A stretch of DNA of 64,000 bases from Cryptomeria japonica (GCF_030272615.1 NC_081415.1:623281740-623345739); one strand, 5' to 3'. Shown: positions 23,961-34,568, numbered from the stretch's first letter. The notes: generated by a model not told the origin, from the sequence alone. Translations and numbers: made by a program.

Positions 23961-24239
23961 AGATCTCTTCTAGCCTCTCCGTGACTATTCTGGCAGACCT
24001 TCTTGCAAAGTTTCGCGAGGATGTTTCTTCATGAATGATCTTGTGTTTTTTTTTCCTTGCATCTCGCTTGTCTTCCTTTTAGAAAAAATTGTATCTCACA
24101 AGGACTGGTTAAAAAGTAACAGAGTCACCACCCACAAAACTATGGGAATTATGAAAACAAGCAGTCTTATCCATAAACACACAATAATTTTCTTTACAAG
24201 CCTCAACACAGATCTGTGTTTATATCTTTATTGTAACTT

Positions 24240-24257
24240 TCCCTAGTAGAGTTGCCA
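24240..24257 (-). other. primer binding site, tRNA-Arg type
   Basis: On the minus strand TGGCAACTCTACTAGGGA starts 4 bases after the 5' LTR. It matches TGGCGACTCTGCTGGGGA, the tRNA-Arg-type site of Tat/Ogre elements as I recall it, except for three G-to-A changes, each explicable by cytosine deamination on the other strand. Confidence 0.75.
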
Positions 24258-25199
24258 CTTTTATTGTCTTCAAAATCCAATTCCCTTTAACATCCTTAAA
24301 ATAATATGATTAAACTCGGTGCAGAAGAGACATCAAAGATAAGGAAATTCTCAAGACAACATATGACAAGGTTTGATTGAACCTTCTACACTTCGGACTT
24401 ACTTAGAGCCCAGGTGGGTATACCTTTGTGAATTGAATTCACACTTTCAAACATAAACCCACAACAAACCAGTCCAGAAAATCAGTGGATCTATTCACCT
24501 TGAAATCAATTGAAAACCAAGAATGGAAACTATACTTAAATTCAGCATTTCGATCAACAAAACATGCAATAAACCACTTCAATCAATACCAGTTCCTTAT
24601 CCAAGGTCACAGAGTCATCTAAACTCAGATAATACTCCTCAAACAAAACATCTTTATGCATCCCATTGGCTTGGTTTCTATTAGTCCTTGTATATGCCTG
24701 ACACCTACAAGAATTTATGCATTCCAAATTAAGCTATGATCATCAAAATTCAAAGTCTCTTCCAAAGAGATTACTGGTATGAGTGATCCTCGCATCTTTA
24801 ATTTCCCTCCTAAAGAGAAAAGCTAATGAGCACTTCTACTAAAATTGGTTTGCAATTCCATTCAAAAAGGACAACCCTGGATTATTCAGAATGAAAATAG
24901 TAAACAAATTTGTAAACACACTTGAAGACAACACAAAGCTTCACTCAAAACCGATGGTTTGTATAATGATATTTAGTTCAAGAAATATTACAAGAAATTT
25001 TGAGTGTTCTCCATTAGACTTAGAAAAGCTCAGATAAATTTCTGCAGCGTTTTCTTACAATTCTTTGTGATCCCTTTTCCTCTAGTCCTGGTATCCATTT
25101 ATAACAACATGGATGCACAAAGCTTCGGACTTCTTGACGAGAGTTTGTTACAATCATTTCTTTCAAAAAAAAGAGGTTACAAGCTTTTCACAAAAACAG

Positions 25200-25868
25200 T
25201 TACAAGCTCTTTTCGGCCTCTGCAGTTTCTTCAACAAGTTGTTCAGTTGCAACCTCTTCTACCTTTTCAGGGGCACTTTCCAACTGTTCCGGATCATGGG
25301 TGGCATATTTAGTTGTCCACTCACCATACACCTCTTCTATCGGCCATGAGAAATTAATCACTTTATCCTTGGTCTTAGTCAACCTTTTCCAAGAATTTCT
25401 CATTTTGTTGACTTCTGAATTGAGAAAACCATAATGTGACTTAATTTTCTCTATCTCTTGTATTATCAAAACAAAGAAAGAAGCATCATCTAGATCAATA
25501 ATTCCTTTAACTCTTGCTAACAATTTAGCTTCTATCTCCTTAAGCCACATTTGTTTGTCCTTTAATTTATCCGGGCTAGCAAAAACTCCTAGGAGAAACT
25601 CAAAAACTTGATCAGTGTACTCCTTTTTGCACAAACTAACCTTCCTATCCACATTATCCACCTCTGCTACTAATTGTACTAAGAATTTAGCGACATCGGA
25701 AGTAGATTTGATGATGGGATTGGCCCTTGCTTCATCGCAGGATACACACATAAACTCTAAATCTTGCTCCCTAGGCCTCCATTTGTCAAAAATAGGTGTG
25801 AAAATGGCCTTGTCTCTCCTGAGCTCATTCCATATATCCATAATTTTACCTACATTGTTGTGGAGCAA
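25200..25868 (-). pseudogene. LTR ORF, C-terminal coiled-coil part (5' LTR)
   Basis: 222 codons, no known domain. It begins in the middle of the ancestral protein: an upstream frame (about 26297-25870) encodes LETAKFSVAVVEKQDKEKEA, a Pro/Ser-rich linker (PPPTSPIIQFPPSPAPSSS) and VEITPQELENLK. The protein is Lys/Glu-rich with heptad-like stretches (MWLKEIEAKLLARVKGIID, EIEKIKSHYGFLNSEVNKM) and an acidic tail (APEKVEEVATEQLVEE). Sequence and frame are shared with 12372-11788 in the other LTR. Function unknown; probably oligomerisation. Confidence 0.6.
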
Positions 25869-26311
25869 TGAGGCATTTATTGTATCTACAAAACTGGAAA
25901 TTGTATCCCTTACTCTATACTCATACTTCTTTGCATATAAGGCTTGAGCCTATTTCAAGTTTTCTAATTCTTGAGGAGTAATTTCAACCATTTGAGAACT
26001 GGAGGGTGCTGGAGATGGTGGAAACTGAATGATAGGGCTAGTAGGTGGAGGTCTTGTAGGAGAAGAGGAGATCATCAGTATTGAAGACTCACCTTGATGG
26101 TATTGTCTAGTCAACTGGCTCTGCAACTTGGCAATGATGCTATTCTAACCTCTTACCTCCTCCTTGGCATTGTTATAGGCCTTCAAAACTATCTCCAACT
26201 TAACTTGGAGGGCCTCTTTCTCTTTATCTTGTTTCTCTACTACTGCAACACTAAATTTTGCAGTCTCTAACATAGTGCTAGCAACCTCCACTACCATTGT
26301 AATCTACCAAG

Positions 26312-27301
26312 TTAACTTGACCCTGGGGTGTCTTTTCTTTTCTTACTCTCATTTCTCTTGAGAGACCACATGACGAGTGCAACATTATCCTTATTGAAAG
26401 TAATCCCCTCCATGGGTTTAGTCTCTTTTCTCACTACATCTATTACCAGGGCATCTGCTATATCCCATTCGGGTAAAATAAACACTCCAGCTTGTGCTAC
26501 CATATCTCTTCCTTGCTTAGGGGTGATGGTTTTGAATTCTTCCATCATCTCTTGCTTTATTTCCTCTTCTACCATGGCTGGATCTTTATTGGGCTGCTCA
26601 GCCTTTCTCTTTTCACATCTAGCATTATATTTATCTATGTGTTGTTTCCATATAAACTGCATAAATGCTTCTGATGTGACATAATTTTTATCAGCTAAGA
26701 AGGCATTACTTGCCTGCTTTATCTCAGGATCCCAGTCCTGGCCTTTGAGTTCAGTGGTAGTGGTATCCATTTCAGCAGCAATGGGTTCTTCTGGCATTTG
26801 TTCCTCCACTTCATCATAAGTGTAGGCAATTTCCCCTAGGCTACCTAACTGTAGGAGTTGCTCAGCTGCTGCTTGCTCATTTCCTTTATGGATAGGGGAT
26901 TGTGATGGGGAATACAAAGGTGTATCTGATTGTGCTTCTTTCCCCACCCTTTGCTTCTTTGGGCTTTCTTGGATGTCAATGACATCTTGTATCTTCCTCT
27001 TTCCTTTGGAGGTAGAGGGCTCCCCTGTTGTAGGCATCAACACACTATAACTGGATTTCTTATGCAGTGTATAATCACCAGGTGGGACTGCTTTGCTGGA
27101 AGCTGACCTACTTAGGATCATTCTTGCCTTCTTAGGGTTGCTTTTTATTACAGCTTCCCTCTTCTCCTTTAGGGTCTGTATCACATCTTCAAAACAAACA
27201 TTCAAAAACTTTATTTTCTCCTCCAAAGGGAAAAATCTAGACAATGGGTCATAGCTAGCATCAAACTGATGCACAAAATCCAAGGCTTTCTTATAAGCCA
27301 C
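26312..27301 (-). pseudogene. LTR ORF, central part with basic clusters (5' LTR)
   Basis: 329 codons, unrecognised. It continues directly from the piece ending at 27323, separated by a TAG. It begins MAYKKALDFVHQFDASYDP, then SNPKKARMILSRSASSK. Residues about 100-122 hold GKRKIQDV and ESPKKQRV, arranged like a bipartite nuclear-localisation signal. There follow an acidic Met/Glu-rich segment, EAFMQFIWKQHIDKYNARCE, KRKAEQPNKD and NESKKRKDTPGSS at the end. The frame is lost at 26312, where this copy lacks about 20 bases present in the other LTR. The composition suggests a nuclear, possibly nucleic-acid-associated protein. Confidence 0.62.
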
Positions 27302-27322
27302 CCACTTGTCTTTCCTTAGCTC

Positions 27323-27628
27323 CTACTCATCTAGGTCAAACTCATTTCTGATGAGGTCTTTAGGAAATTGGAATTGATGAGGCCTACCTCTACATGCTAC
27401 CTTCTTTCTAAACATACCATTAAAGAAGTCTTCTGGATCAACACATCTGGACACTGTAGTGGACAAATGATAAGGCTTGAGGAAATTCTCAAAGCTATTC
27501 CAGCCTCCCTTTGTTATTACAAATTGGTGGGCTATGGTAGCAAGAGGGAAAATAGTCCCTTTACCCCTGTCTGTCAACTTTGCCTCTTGTAAGCCACCAA
27601 TTTGTCTAAGGATCTCTGCGAATCCCAC
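27323..27628 (-). pseudogene. LTR ORF, second piece (5' LTR)
   Basis: 101 codons: FAEILRQIGGLQEAKLTDRG, TIAHQFVITKGGWNSFENFL, RCVDPEDFFNGMF. No known family. It sits in frame between the N-terminal and central pieces and ends with ELRKDKW after a stop. The same peptide with a few changes is at 14221-13835, where the open frame starts earlier (MYPVSTVFRVFGFRGTPFLL). Confidence 0.6.
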
Positions 27629-27721
27629 TTTGAGAGGGACCTAGTAAGGTAGCAAAAATGGGGTGCCTCTCAAACCAAATAGTTTGAAAACTGTGGAGAC
27701 TGGATACAAGTAAATGTCAAC

Positions 27722-28513
27722 CTAGTTATGGACAATTTTTATGTTCTCTACGAATTCTTTTGCTCTTATGAATTCCAGAAGAACTTTGGGGATTCTTGGG
27801 TCGTTAGAGCAGAGGAGAGTCCTTATCTTGGATGCAAAATATTTATCAAACTTAAAAAAACTGGCATCCTCTCTATCCCATGACAACATAGTACTCCATA
27901 ATTGTACCGGCATTTTTTCTCCTCCTTTCTCCTTAACAAGGTCCAGTCCACTAGCAAAGTAATCACCACCTTTGAAGAGAAAAAGATGCATCAGGAGTGA
28001 GTACCATCCAAAAGGCCTATCCACCTTTCCATTCTTGATTCCTATTAACCCTCCATGAATAGCATCAGCAATGAAAGAGGCATAATCAAATGTAATTGCA
28101 AGAGAAGGATTCAAAATCTGAACAATCATTAATAGGTAATGATTTGGCATATTTGCTTCAGCATCTTCTCCCAAAACTTGGCAAAGTGCCCAATACATTC
28201 CTTTAGCCCTCAAGGTGAACATACTTAATGAAAAGGGCTCTTGTGTCTTGGGTCCTACAACTGTTAACCCTCCTATCTTCACAAAAAACTCCTTGAGAGG
28301 CCCGTTCCTAAGATGACTCCTCTGTGCACCATAAATTTGGGTTAATGATGTGAAATTTATAGGTTCTAGAAAATTGGTGAACTCATTAAGCCCAAAAGCT
28401 TTCCTAAATTCTTCAGCCTTAATCTCAACAAGGGTTTTCCCATTTATATCCCGAATGCTTCTTGTGACTGGATCATAGTTGAGCGCAATTTGGGTCAACA
28501 GATCTATGTCCAT
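27722..28513 (-). pseudogene. LTR ORF, N-terminal globular domain (5' LTR)
   Basis: 263 codons, open. Features in order: MDIDLLTQIALNYDP, INGKTLVEIKAEEFRKAFGL, FTSLTQIYGAQRSHLRNGPL, FTLRAKGMYWALCQVLGEDA, ADAIHGGLIGIKNGKVDRPF then GWYSLLMHLFLFKGG, and WDREDASFFKFDKYFASK. The pattern 'inG..l.eI..eef..aFgl' followed by a helical repeat is reminiscent of proteins carried by other plant transposons (plant-mobile-domain or plant-transposon-protein type), but I cannot assign a family. A further piece upstream (28744-28553) is in a compatible order. The corresponding region of the other LTR is 15000-14234, with stops. Confidence 0.62.
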
Positions 28514-28552
28514 AAATACCCTTGGGACTACTAATTTCCCGACATCTAATTC

Positions 28553-28819
28553 TCAGATACTGTTTTGCGGGGCAGGAGAATTTCTCATTCCGAATCCAAT
28601 TTTAAACAACCCCAACCCAGACAATCCAACTTGTGGGTCTCTCAACCAGTTACCCTTGTCATATAGTCCTTCTCCTATCTTTAAATGGGGAGCCTTGGGC
28701 ACTAATTCTTTTGCCTTTGATTCCTGATTAGCTGACAATGTCAACTATTCTAAAAAATCATCACAAACACTCCTTTTTGAATAGTTAACTTTGCCAAAAA
28801 ATTCTCTTTAAGGAGCCAT
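28553..28819 (-). pseudogene. LTR ORF, probable start region (5' LTR)
   Basis: From the ATG at 28819 the frame reads MAP, stop, REFFGKVNYSKRSV, then from 28744 to 28553 ESKAKELVPKAPHLKIGEGL and GLGLFKIGFGMRNSPAPQNS before a stop. The ATG and the TAA after MAP are shared by both LTRs (15332 in the other), so the stop was present at the last transposition or arose twice. The true start could be the ATG at 28513 or an in-frame Met farther upstream. Confidence 0.4.
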
Positions 28820-29199
28820 TTTGAAAATGTAAGAAATGAATACCACTCTTTAACAATTCTATGACAAATCAATTATCTTATCTAAAACACTACACATGAA
28901 TTGCTACACAAGAATATGAGAGAACCTGTTCTTCACTTGAAGGAATTTTCTCTGCAACTGAACCGACTTGCTTTGTACCTAAAGAAAATAACTCTGCATC
29001 CGCTCTTCTACAAAATTCTTTAAAAGATATCTTCACCCGGTTGATAGGAAATCAAATATTGTACTCAGGGCCTTAACTACAACATTGATTCCGCATGCTT
29101 CGGTCATCCCTTGAAAATTGAATTCATATGAGAATTCATATTTTTTGCTCCAATGGGTCACAACGTTCCTGCAAGTGTTTCATTTTTCTCTTTCGCAAC

Positions 29200-30250
29200 T
29201 TTGTGAAGCATAACTATCGGGCAGTTTGGTCCTGAGAAATAGCGCTGACCGTCTGATCAAAAGAAACTTGATCGAGCGTTAGATTAACTAACAGCTTTGG
29301 CTCCGTGCTGGGTCCCACTTCTTTATTGGCTACATGATACCATGTGGCACCCAACCATTGGCCTTGAAATTTCCTTTGCATTCCACTTGATACTGGCCGC
29401 GTGTCTTTCCTTCATACCGCTGGTTCCACCTTGGCAGGACCACAACTTTCTTCTTAGACCACGTGTCGCCAGACACGTGGACGGCTCTCATTCACTCTCA
29501 CTATTTCATGGGGTATAAGGAAGGAGCATCTTACCCTTATGGAATAGCACGGGTCATCAGAAGATCTTTTAAGTTGATCGGCATTTAACCATCTAAAAAG
29601 GCTTTCGGGAGGGGTGGGCCCGCTGACTCACTATGAACACTTGGCATCCAGTCATCATCGGAGCTGACTTGTCACTTTGTTATATGCTGAAAGAAAACCA
29701 CAGGGCCTCAATTTATTCTTAAGAGCTGTTTCCGCTAGGCTATCTGTCATGACACGTGGATGGCTCTCATTCACTCTCGCTATTTCGCGAGGTATAAAGA
29801 ACGAGTATCTTACCCTTGCGAAATAGCGAGGGTCATCGGATCATCTTTTAAGTTGATCGAGAATTAACCATCTGAAAAGGCTTTCAGGAGGGGTGGGCCC
29901 GCTGAGTCACTGTGAACACCTGGCGTCCAGTCATCTGCAACACTGACATGTCACTTTTTTATATGTTGAAAGAAACCGCAGGGCCCCAACAAACTCTTGA
30001 TAGCTGTACTCGCCAGGTCATCTCCTCTTTAATCTTGACCCACTAACTGTTGTGACTTGTGCCGTGTGCCACCATTTTACTCGCTATCATCAACCAGCTG
30101 GACCGTCTATGTGGCATGCCATGTCATTTTCACAACTTTGCTGGTTTTAAACTACGCACAACTTCGCCTAGTGAAATAGTGAAAGCCGTAGATCCATCTG
30201 CGAGATGTGCACTAGTTATTGGGCTTGACAACTTTAAGAGAAAAACATAT
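29200..30250 (-). promoter_or_regulatory. GC-richer U3 repeats in the 5' LTR
   Basis: Same segment as 15700-16800. Two units of about 280 bp start near 29474 and 29752, each with ACACGTGG and CTCTCATTCACTCTC. CACGTG cores are at 29460-29465, 29474-29479 and 29753-29758. On the minus strand TATAAAA lies at 29963-29957, about 570 bases into the LTR and about 1.1 kb before the LTR ORF. If transcription starts there, the ORF would be on an LTR-initiated transcript. This is inference. Confidence 0.5.
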
Positions 30251-30534
30251 AAGGCATAAATTTTTTGATTAATTAACATAACCGCCTAGGTAAACAACAA
30301 GGGGGGACACTTCCTATGACCCCATGACCCATTACTTAAGTGAATAAAGTAACAAAAGATTAGAAACTAGAGGGTTTAAAACAAACACAAGAGGATCTAA
30401 AATCAAAAACCCTTAAACCCTTGAGGTCTAAAACAAAGCTAAAGCATTTGAAACTGCATCCTATTCAAAAATTCAACAAACCATAGCCAATCATGGGAAA
30501 GAAAAACCCATTTTTAATTAGTGATAACAGGGAA

Positions 30535-31796
30535 AAACCACTGTGGGATTTCAAACCCACTAAGAAATATACTCTTCTAGTGTATGCTCGGTTAAAAGCA
30601 AATCCTGTTAAAGATTACAAACACATTGCTAGATGTGACCCGGTTAAGGGATTTCCCTTAGATCTGTTAGGATGTTCACCTTGTTAGAAGTGACCTTGTT
30701 AAAGGATTTCAAACACTCAATCAAAATGTCACCTTGCTAGAGGGTTTTACAAATAAGACTGTTAAGTCCACTCGGTTAAGAGATTTTCTGTCACTTTCAC
30801 AAAATAATAGTAATAAAATCTATCTGCAACTTCACATCTCAAATGCTAAAGCAGATTCTTATCTATACAATACAATCTAGACATAGAACTAATCTTGTCT
30901 ATCTGCTGGGCTTCTATACTCTATTATTCAAACAGGTCTTCAAGCTTATGTGCTCGGTAATCATTATGTAGCATCCCTATGCATACACTTGCCCGCATAC
31001 ATTGTTTATCAATAGTTTCCTATTTATAAACAATTAGGTAATCGTATCAGATCTTTGATCTTGTCCAGGTTCAATGCATCTTTCGATCTGAAAACATTTT
31101 ACACCACCTAGGAACTTGCATATATTTCTTGGAAATTGTGCTAGGGTATTGTAGTTCAATCTGCACTGTAGATCTTCATGTTGACTTTCTATTGCCGTAG
31201 ATTCATTAACAAACTTCATGCATGGCATACCAATCATTTAATCAATTCTAGCTCATCAGCTTCCTTCATTAAATAACACATGCAAACATTTAATGCATTC
31301 TGTTATAGCTTGGTTACAACTCGGTAACAACTCGATAAATACTAAACTTCACTTGGTAGACATTCCACCTTCATTAACCGATAGTGATAACCTTAGGGTT
31401 TACCGACTAGGTTCTTTGCTTGATAACATAGTATAGTATTAACCTTTACAATTTACAACATATGTATGATGTTAAAACATTCTAAAACATCATGATCTCA
31501 CCATTGTCTGACTCAGTAATAGTTGCCCATTGAATATCTTATTCATCCCCTTATTCATCATATTCTTTCCTGTGTCTTTTACTGATATTGTTATATTCTT
31601 CAAATCATACTTCTCAAGATATGGCAACATCATACTAAATTAGAAAATCAATTTCTTGACATCAATGACAAAATAATAATATCAAGATAGTAAACATCCT
31701 TAATCAGTTATATCCATAATCATCAACAACCTTCTCAATATCCTTATGAAATGCCAATAATCTTTCATTGTCTATTATAATGCTATATTGCCAACA
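30535..31796 (-). repeat. solo copia LTR, 5' part
   Basis: Reverse complement of about 3512-4850 of the element-1 LTR. It begins (in sense) TGTTGGCAATATAGC at 31796 and stops where the giant element is inserted, in the conserved block between GTTTTTCCC and GGGTTTCCACG. Confidence 0.9.
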
Positions 31797-31801
31797 TCCT
31801 T

Positions 31802-31917
31802 GAGTATTCTAAATGGTCTAGAGGTTGGGCTCTCCATGCATTATTCAAGGGCCCGACTTGGTTTCTATCCTTGGGGCAGTGCGAAAACCCCGCCAAGTGC
31901 GTTTTGGGCAGCCAACA
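31802..31917 (+). repeat. left LTR of element Y, second part
   Basis: Matches about 38406-38520 (GAGTATTCTAAATGGTCT and AGTGCGAAAACC blocks) and ends GCCAACA. The primer site follows 5 bases later. Confidence 0.87.
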
Positions 31918-31922
31918 AAAAC

Positions 31923-31940
31923 TGGCAACTTTGCTATGGA
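31923..31940 (+). other. primer binding site of Y, tRNA-Arg type
   Basis: TGGCAACTTTGCTATGGA, close to TGGCGACTCTGCTGGGGA, five bases after the left LTR. The differences (CG to CA, C to T, G to A) are transitions of the methylation-decay kind. Confidence 0.7.
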
Positions 31941-32789
31941 AAGTCATCTATAATTTTAGGTTAGTAAAAGGTGATGTGGTCATAGTGGTTGAGATTACCC
32001 TATCCAAGCCAATAACAAAAAATATCCCCTATCCACTAGAGAATGTTTGCACAAAAGTCATGAGCATATAGTAATCCAAATCTTTGTCATTAGAGTCAAT
32101 TCTCATAAATGTTTCTTGGGAACTTATTGTAATTTGTCTTTCAATGTAAGTTTTGTCAAGATTTATCCATATTACAAGAAAATACCTCACAAATTGTGGG
32201 TGGTGACTCTGAGATCTTTGTACCAATGTGCATTATTTGAAGAAGAACTAGGAAGAACTAAGGAGTTTGCAGTAGAGGTGAAGCAGATTTGAGCTCTTAT
32301 GATGAAGTAGCTTGACAAGATGAGGAAAGAATTCACATGACAAAGAGGAAGTCGTTGTAATACTGGATCAGATTTGACCTCAAAACCTAGAAAGGATGCA
32401 CAAATTATTCAGATCTATCAATATAGCAAACCAGTAAAGCTGATTTCTAGCCATTACACTACTTCCAAATACTTTAGATTTTCATGAGTCAAGTGTATTT
32501 TCATGAAGGTCATTTGTAGGAAATACTTCCCTATTAAGTGAGATAAGCACTGAGGAAGGGACTAATAGTAATCTTGTTACATACTTCTGAAAATTAATTT
32601 ACAAATTTTGTAATAAGTTGAGTGAAGTATGTTTCTAACTCATACATTGTAATATTGTAAAACTGTTGAATAAATGAATTGTTTCTTGCATATCCCTAAG
32701 AATTATTTAGTATAAATATGCAACATATGCAGTCATTGTCAAGCCATAACATAATGTTTTTTGTTGGAAGATATAGACCATTAATTTTT

Positions 32790-33360
32790 AATGGTATCCA
32801 AGGTTTCCCAAACTATTTTCCTGCTAATGTTAGGGAGAATTTACCAAGTTTTAATGGGAAAGGATCATAATCAACACGTCAACACCAGTAGAGGTTTTAT
32901 AATTTGATAGGAGATTTTGAGATAAGTTAGGAAGATGTTTGCATGAAGATTTTTGTTCAATCTTTGAAAGGAAATGCTAGCAATTGGTTTTCATATTTGT
33001 CAATAGGTTTTATCTCTTCATGGGATGAGTAGAGTGCATTCTTTTGGAGCAATTTGGTGAAAAGGATAATATCAGTTCATCTATAAAGGGATTCATGGCT
33101 ACTAAAAGAACATAGGATGAATTGCTCCTTGTTTTCAATCTCTGATTTGCAAGAACATTGGATGACATTCCTAGAAGTTATAGGCCAAATAATGTAGCAT
33201 GCTTGGTTGTTTACTTAGCTGCATTTGATGAAGAAATGGGTTACATAATAAGGGATAAGGATCCTCTAACCCTATACTAGGCCTATAGGATAGTAATGGA
33301 TATTGGGAAAAAATTGAAATATGGAATCCCTAAGGGTTATTTCGCTACAAGAGCTTGATA
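32790..33360 (+). pseudogene. gag remnant of element Y
   Basis: Frames interrupted by stops encode YNLIGDFEIS, VCMKIFVQSLKGNASNWFSY and FISSWDE, which match the plant Retrotrans_gag core (compare MKLFVQSLVDDARDWYKG in the giant element). Several TAG and frame changes are present. No zinc knuckle is readable. Confidence 0.55.
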
Positions 33361-33385
33361 TCCAGAGATACCAGATATTGAAGAG

Positions 33386-34123
33386 ATGTGTGAGTCAAGA
33401 GTTGAAGATCAACATAAAAGCACTGACACTTTTGTTGACCATAGAAGATATGTTAAAACCTATGGTTCAGATCAAAATGTGACTAAAGAGAACTTGTCTC
33501 AGACAGTGGTTATTCCTCAAATTAATGAAGACAAGGTTAAAGAAAATTTATATGATACAAATGATACAAAGATGGAAGTAATTTTAGTGGCTACACCAGG
33601 TGATAGAATTAATACTCCTTTCAGTAAGGATGCCACACAAAGGGTCTATCTTCAATCTTATGGTTCAGATGGATCTGATAGCTTCTATCAAGAAGAATTG
33701 GAAGGTTGTACATCTGATGAAGATAATGATAAGATGGAAGGTTTTGGTGAGATAGATTCATTTTCTCAGGGATTAGCTATGTGTAATGATGAAACCTTGA
33801 ACATTGTCACACCATTCTTTATTAATTATGTTTATAAACCAGAGAATTCCATGGTATGTTCCAATGAAGAAAATATGCTTCAGTCTGTGCTTATGCCATG
33901 TCAATATATTCATAGTGATGAATGTGAAGAGCTAGTATTGGTAGATATGCTTGAAACATATATTATAAGGAATAATATACTACCTATCCCATTACAAGTA
34001 ACACTCTATGCAGTTGATCAAATTGTTCCTGAACTCTCTAATCATGAGGACACATGTAAGCTAGCAGATGCGGTTGGAAAAGATGAAGGAAAGGGCCAGT
34101 GCAGTCATGATGATTTTTGTTGA
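33386..34123 (+). CDS. unknown acidic protein in element Y
   Basis: 245 codons, ATG start. I do not recognise it. It is rich in Asp, Glu and Asn, with segments such as YLQSYGSDGSDSFYQEELEG and TSDEDNDKMEGFGEIDSFSQ. No transmembrane helix or zinc knuckle is visible. It lies in the position where gag C-terminus or protease would be, directly after the gag remnant, so it may be the linker part of a diverged gag polyprotein. An upstream TGA precedes it in frame. Confidence 0.45.
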   Translation: MCESRVEDQHKSTDTFVDHRRYVKTYGSDQNVTKENLSQTVVIPQINEDKVKENLYDTNDTKMEVILVATPGDRINTPFSKDATQRVYLQSYGSDGSDSFYQEELEGCTSDEDNDKMEGFGEIDSFSQGLAMCNDETLNIVTPFFINYVYKPENSMVCSNEENMLQSVLMPCQYIHSDECEELVLVDMLETYIIRNNILPIPLQVTLYAVDQIVPELSNHEDTCKLADAVGKDEGKGQCSHDDFC

Positions 34124-34193
34124 AGCCTATGAGAGTTACAACATTGAATATTATGATGCTGAAGGTTGTTATAGCTCAAATTATGATTAGCTT

Positions 34194-34568
34194 ATGCCTA
34201 ATAAGGGTCAGCGTGAATTCGAGGTGGGCGATAGTTTTAATGAAGTTTTTAATACACTATTTGATGAGGATACAAATATAGATCAACCTATGCTCTGCCT
34301 AAATATTTATGAGGAAGGTTTTCATATGATTTCCAATCCTTTGTATGAGGAGGAGGTTGAAAACCAAGAAATGGTGAAGATTGACCAAAATGTGAATGCT
34401 GAATTAATTTCCTGTAATGAAGATCATTTTCCTTCCATGACTATTTATGATGGTAATGTTGAAGGTGTCTCTGATGCCTATGTGGATGGTATTTGTAATA
34501 AGGAAGGGGCCATCCAAGCTGATCAAGGAATTTTATTTCTCTGTCAATACTGGTGTGCAAAATCCTAG
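34194..34568 (+). CDS. unknown acidic protein in element Y, second piece
   Basis: 124 codons, in similar acidic style (FNTLFDEDTNIDQPMLCLNI, YEEEVENQEMVKIDQNVNAE). It follows the previous ORF after 70 bases with a stop between. Together they may be one decayed polyprotein of about 390 residues. Not recognised. Confidence 0.4.
   Translation: MPNKGQREFEVGDSFNEVFNTLFDEDTNIDQPMLCLNIYEEGFHMISNPLYEEEVENQEMVKIDQNVNAELISCNEDHFPSMTIYDGNVEGVSDAYVDGICNKEGAIQADQGILFLCQYWCAKS

Larger units (their letters stand above)
10766..30529 (-). mobile_element. giant Ty3/gypsy retrotransposon, about 19.8 kb
   Basis: Two LTRs of about 6.3 kb (10766-17075 and 24262-30529) flank a 7.2-kb internal region coding on the minus strand for gag, protease, RNase H, reverse transcriptase and integrase. 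GGGAA at 10761-10765 and 30530-30534 is the target duplication, and the interrupted LTR sequence resumes exactly. The outer ends are TGTTGTC and GATAACA. A tRNA-Arg-type primer site sits next to the 5' LTR at 24240-24257. Integrase last in pol makes it gypsy; the primer site, dual RNase H and size point to the Tat/Ogre group. Both LTRs carry a long ORF. All coding parts have stops or frameshifts. Confidence 0.93.
24262..30529 (-). repeat. 5' LTR of the giant gypsy element (6.3 kb)
   Basis: Copy of 10766-17075. On the minus strand it begins TGTTATCACTAA at 30529 and ends at 24262, where the terminal CA has become TA. It adjoins the target duplication GGGAA at 30530 and the primer site at 24257. 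It contains a promoter-like segment (about 30200-29200), a long ORF in four main pieces (about 28819-25200) and a non-coding end. Confidence 0.93.
10540..31796 (-). mobile_element. solo copia LTR, split by the giant gypsy element
   Basis: The two parts, 10540-10765 and 30535-31796, together make about 1.49 kb and match the reverse complement of the 3' LTR at 3512-5058 from end to end. It starts TGATAG and ends CCAACA on the plus strand. TCCCT (10535-10539) and TCCTT (31797-31801) are the target duplication, differing by one C/T change, and the uninterrupted sequence of the target exists in Y's right LTR (about 38401). No internal copia sequence is present, so it is a solo LTR formed by recombination before or independent of the giant insertion. 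Confidence 0.88.
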
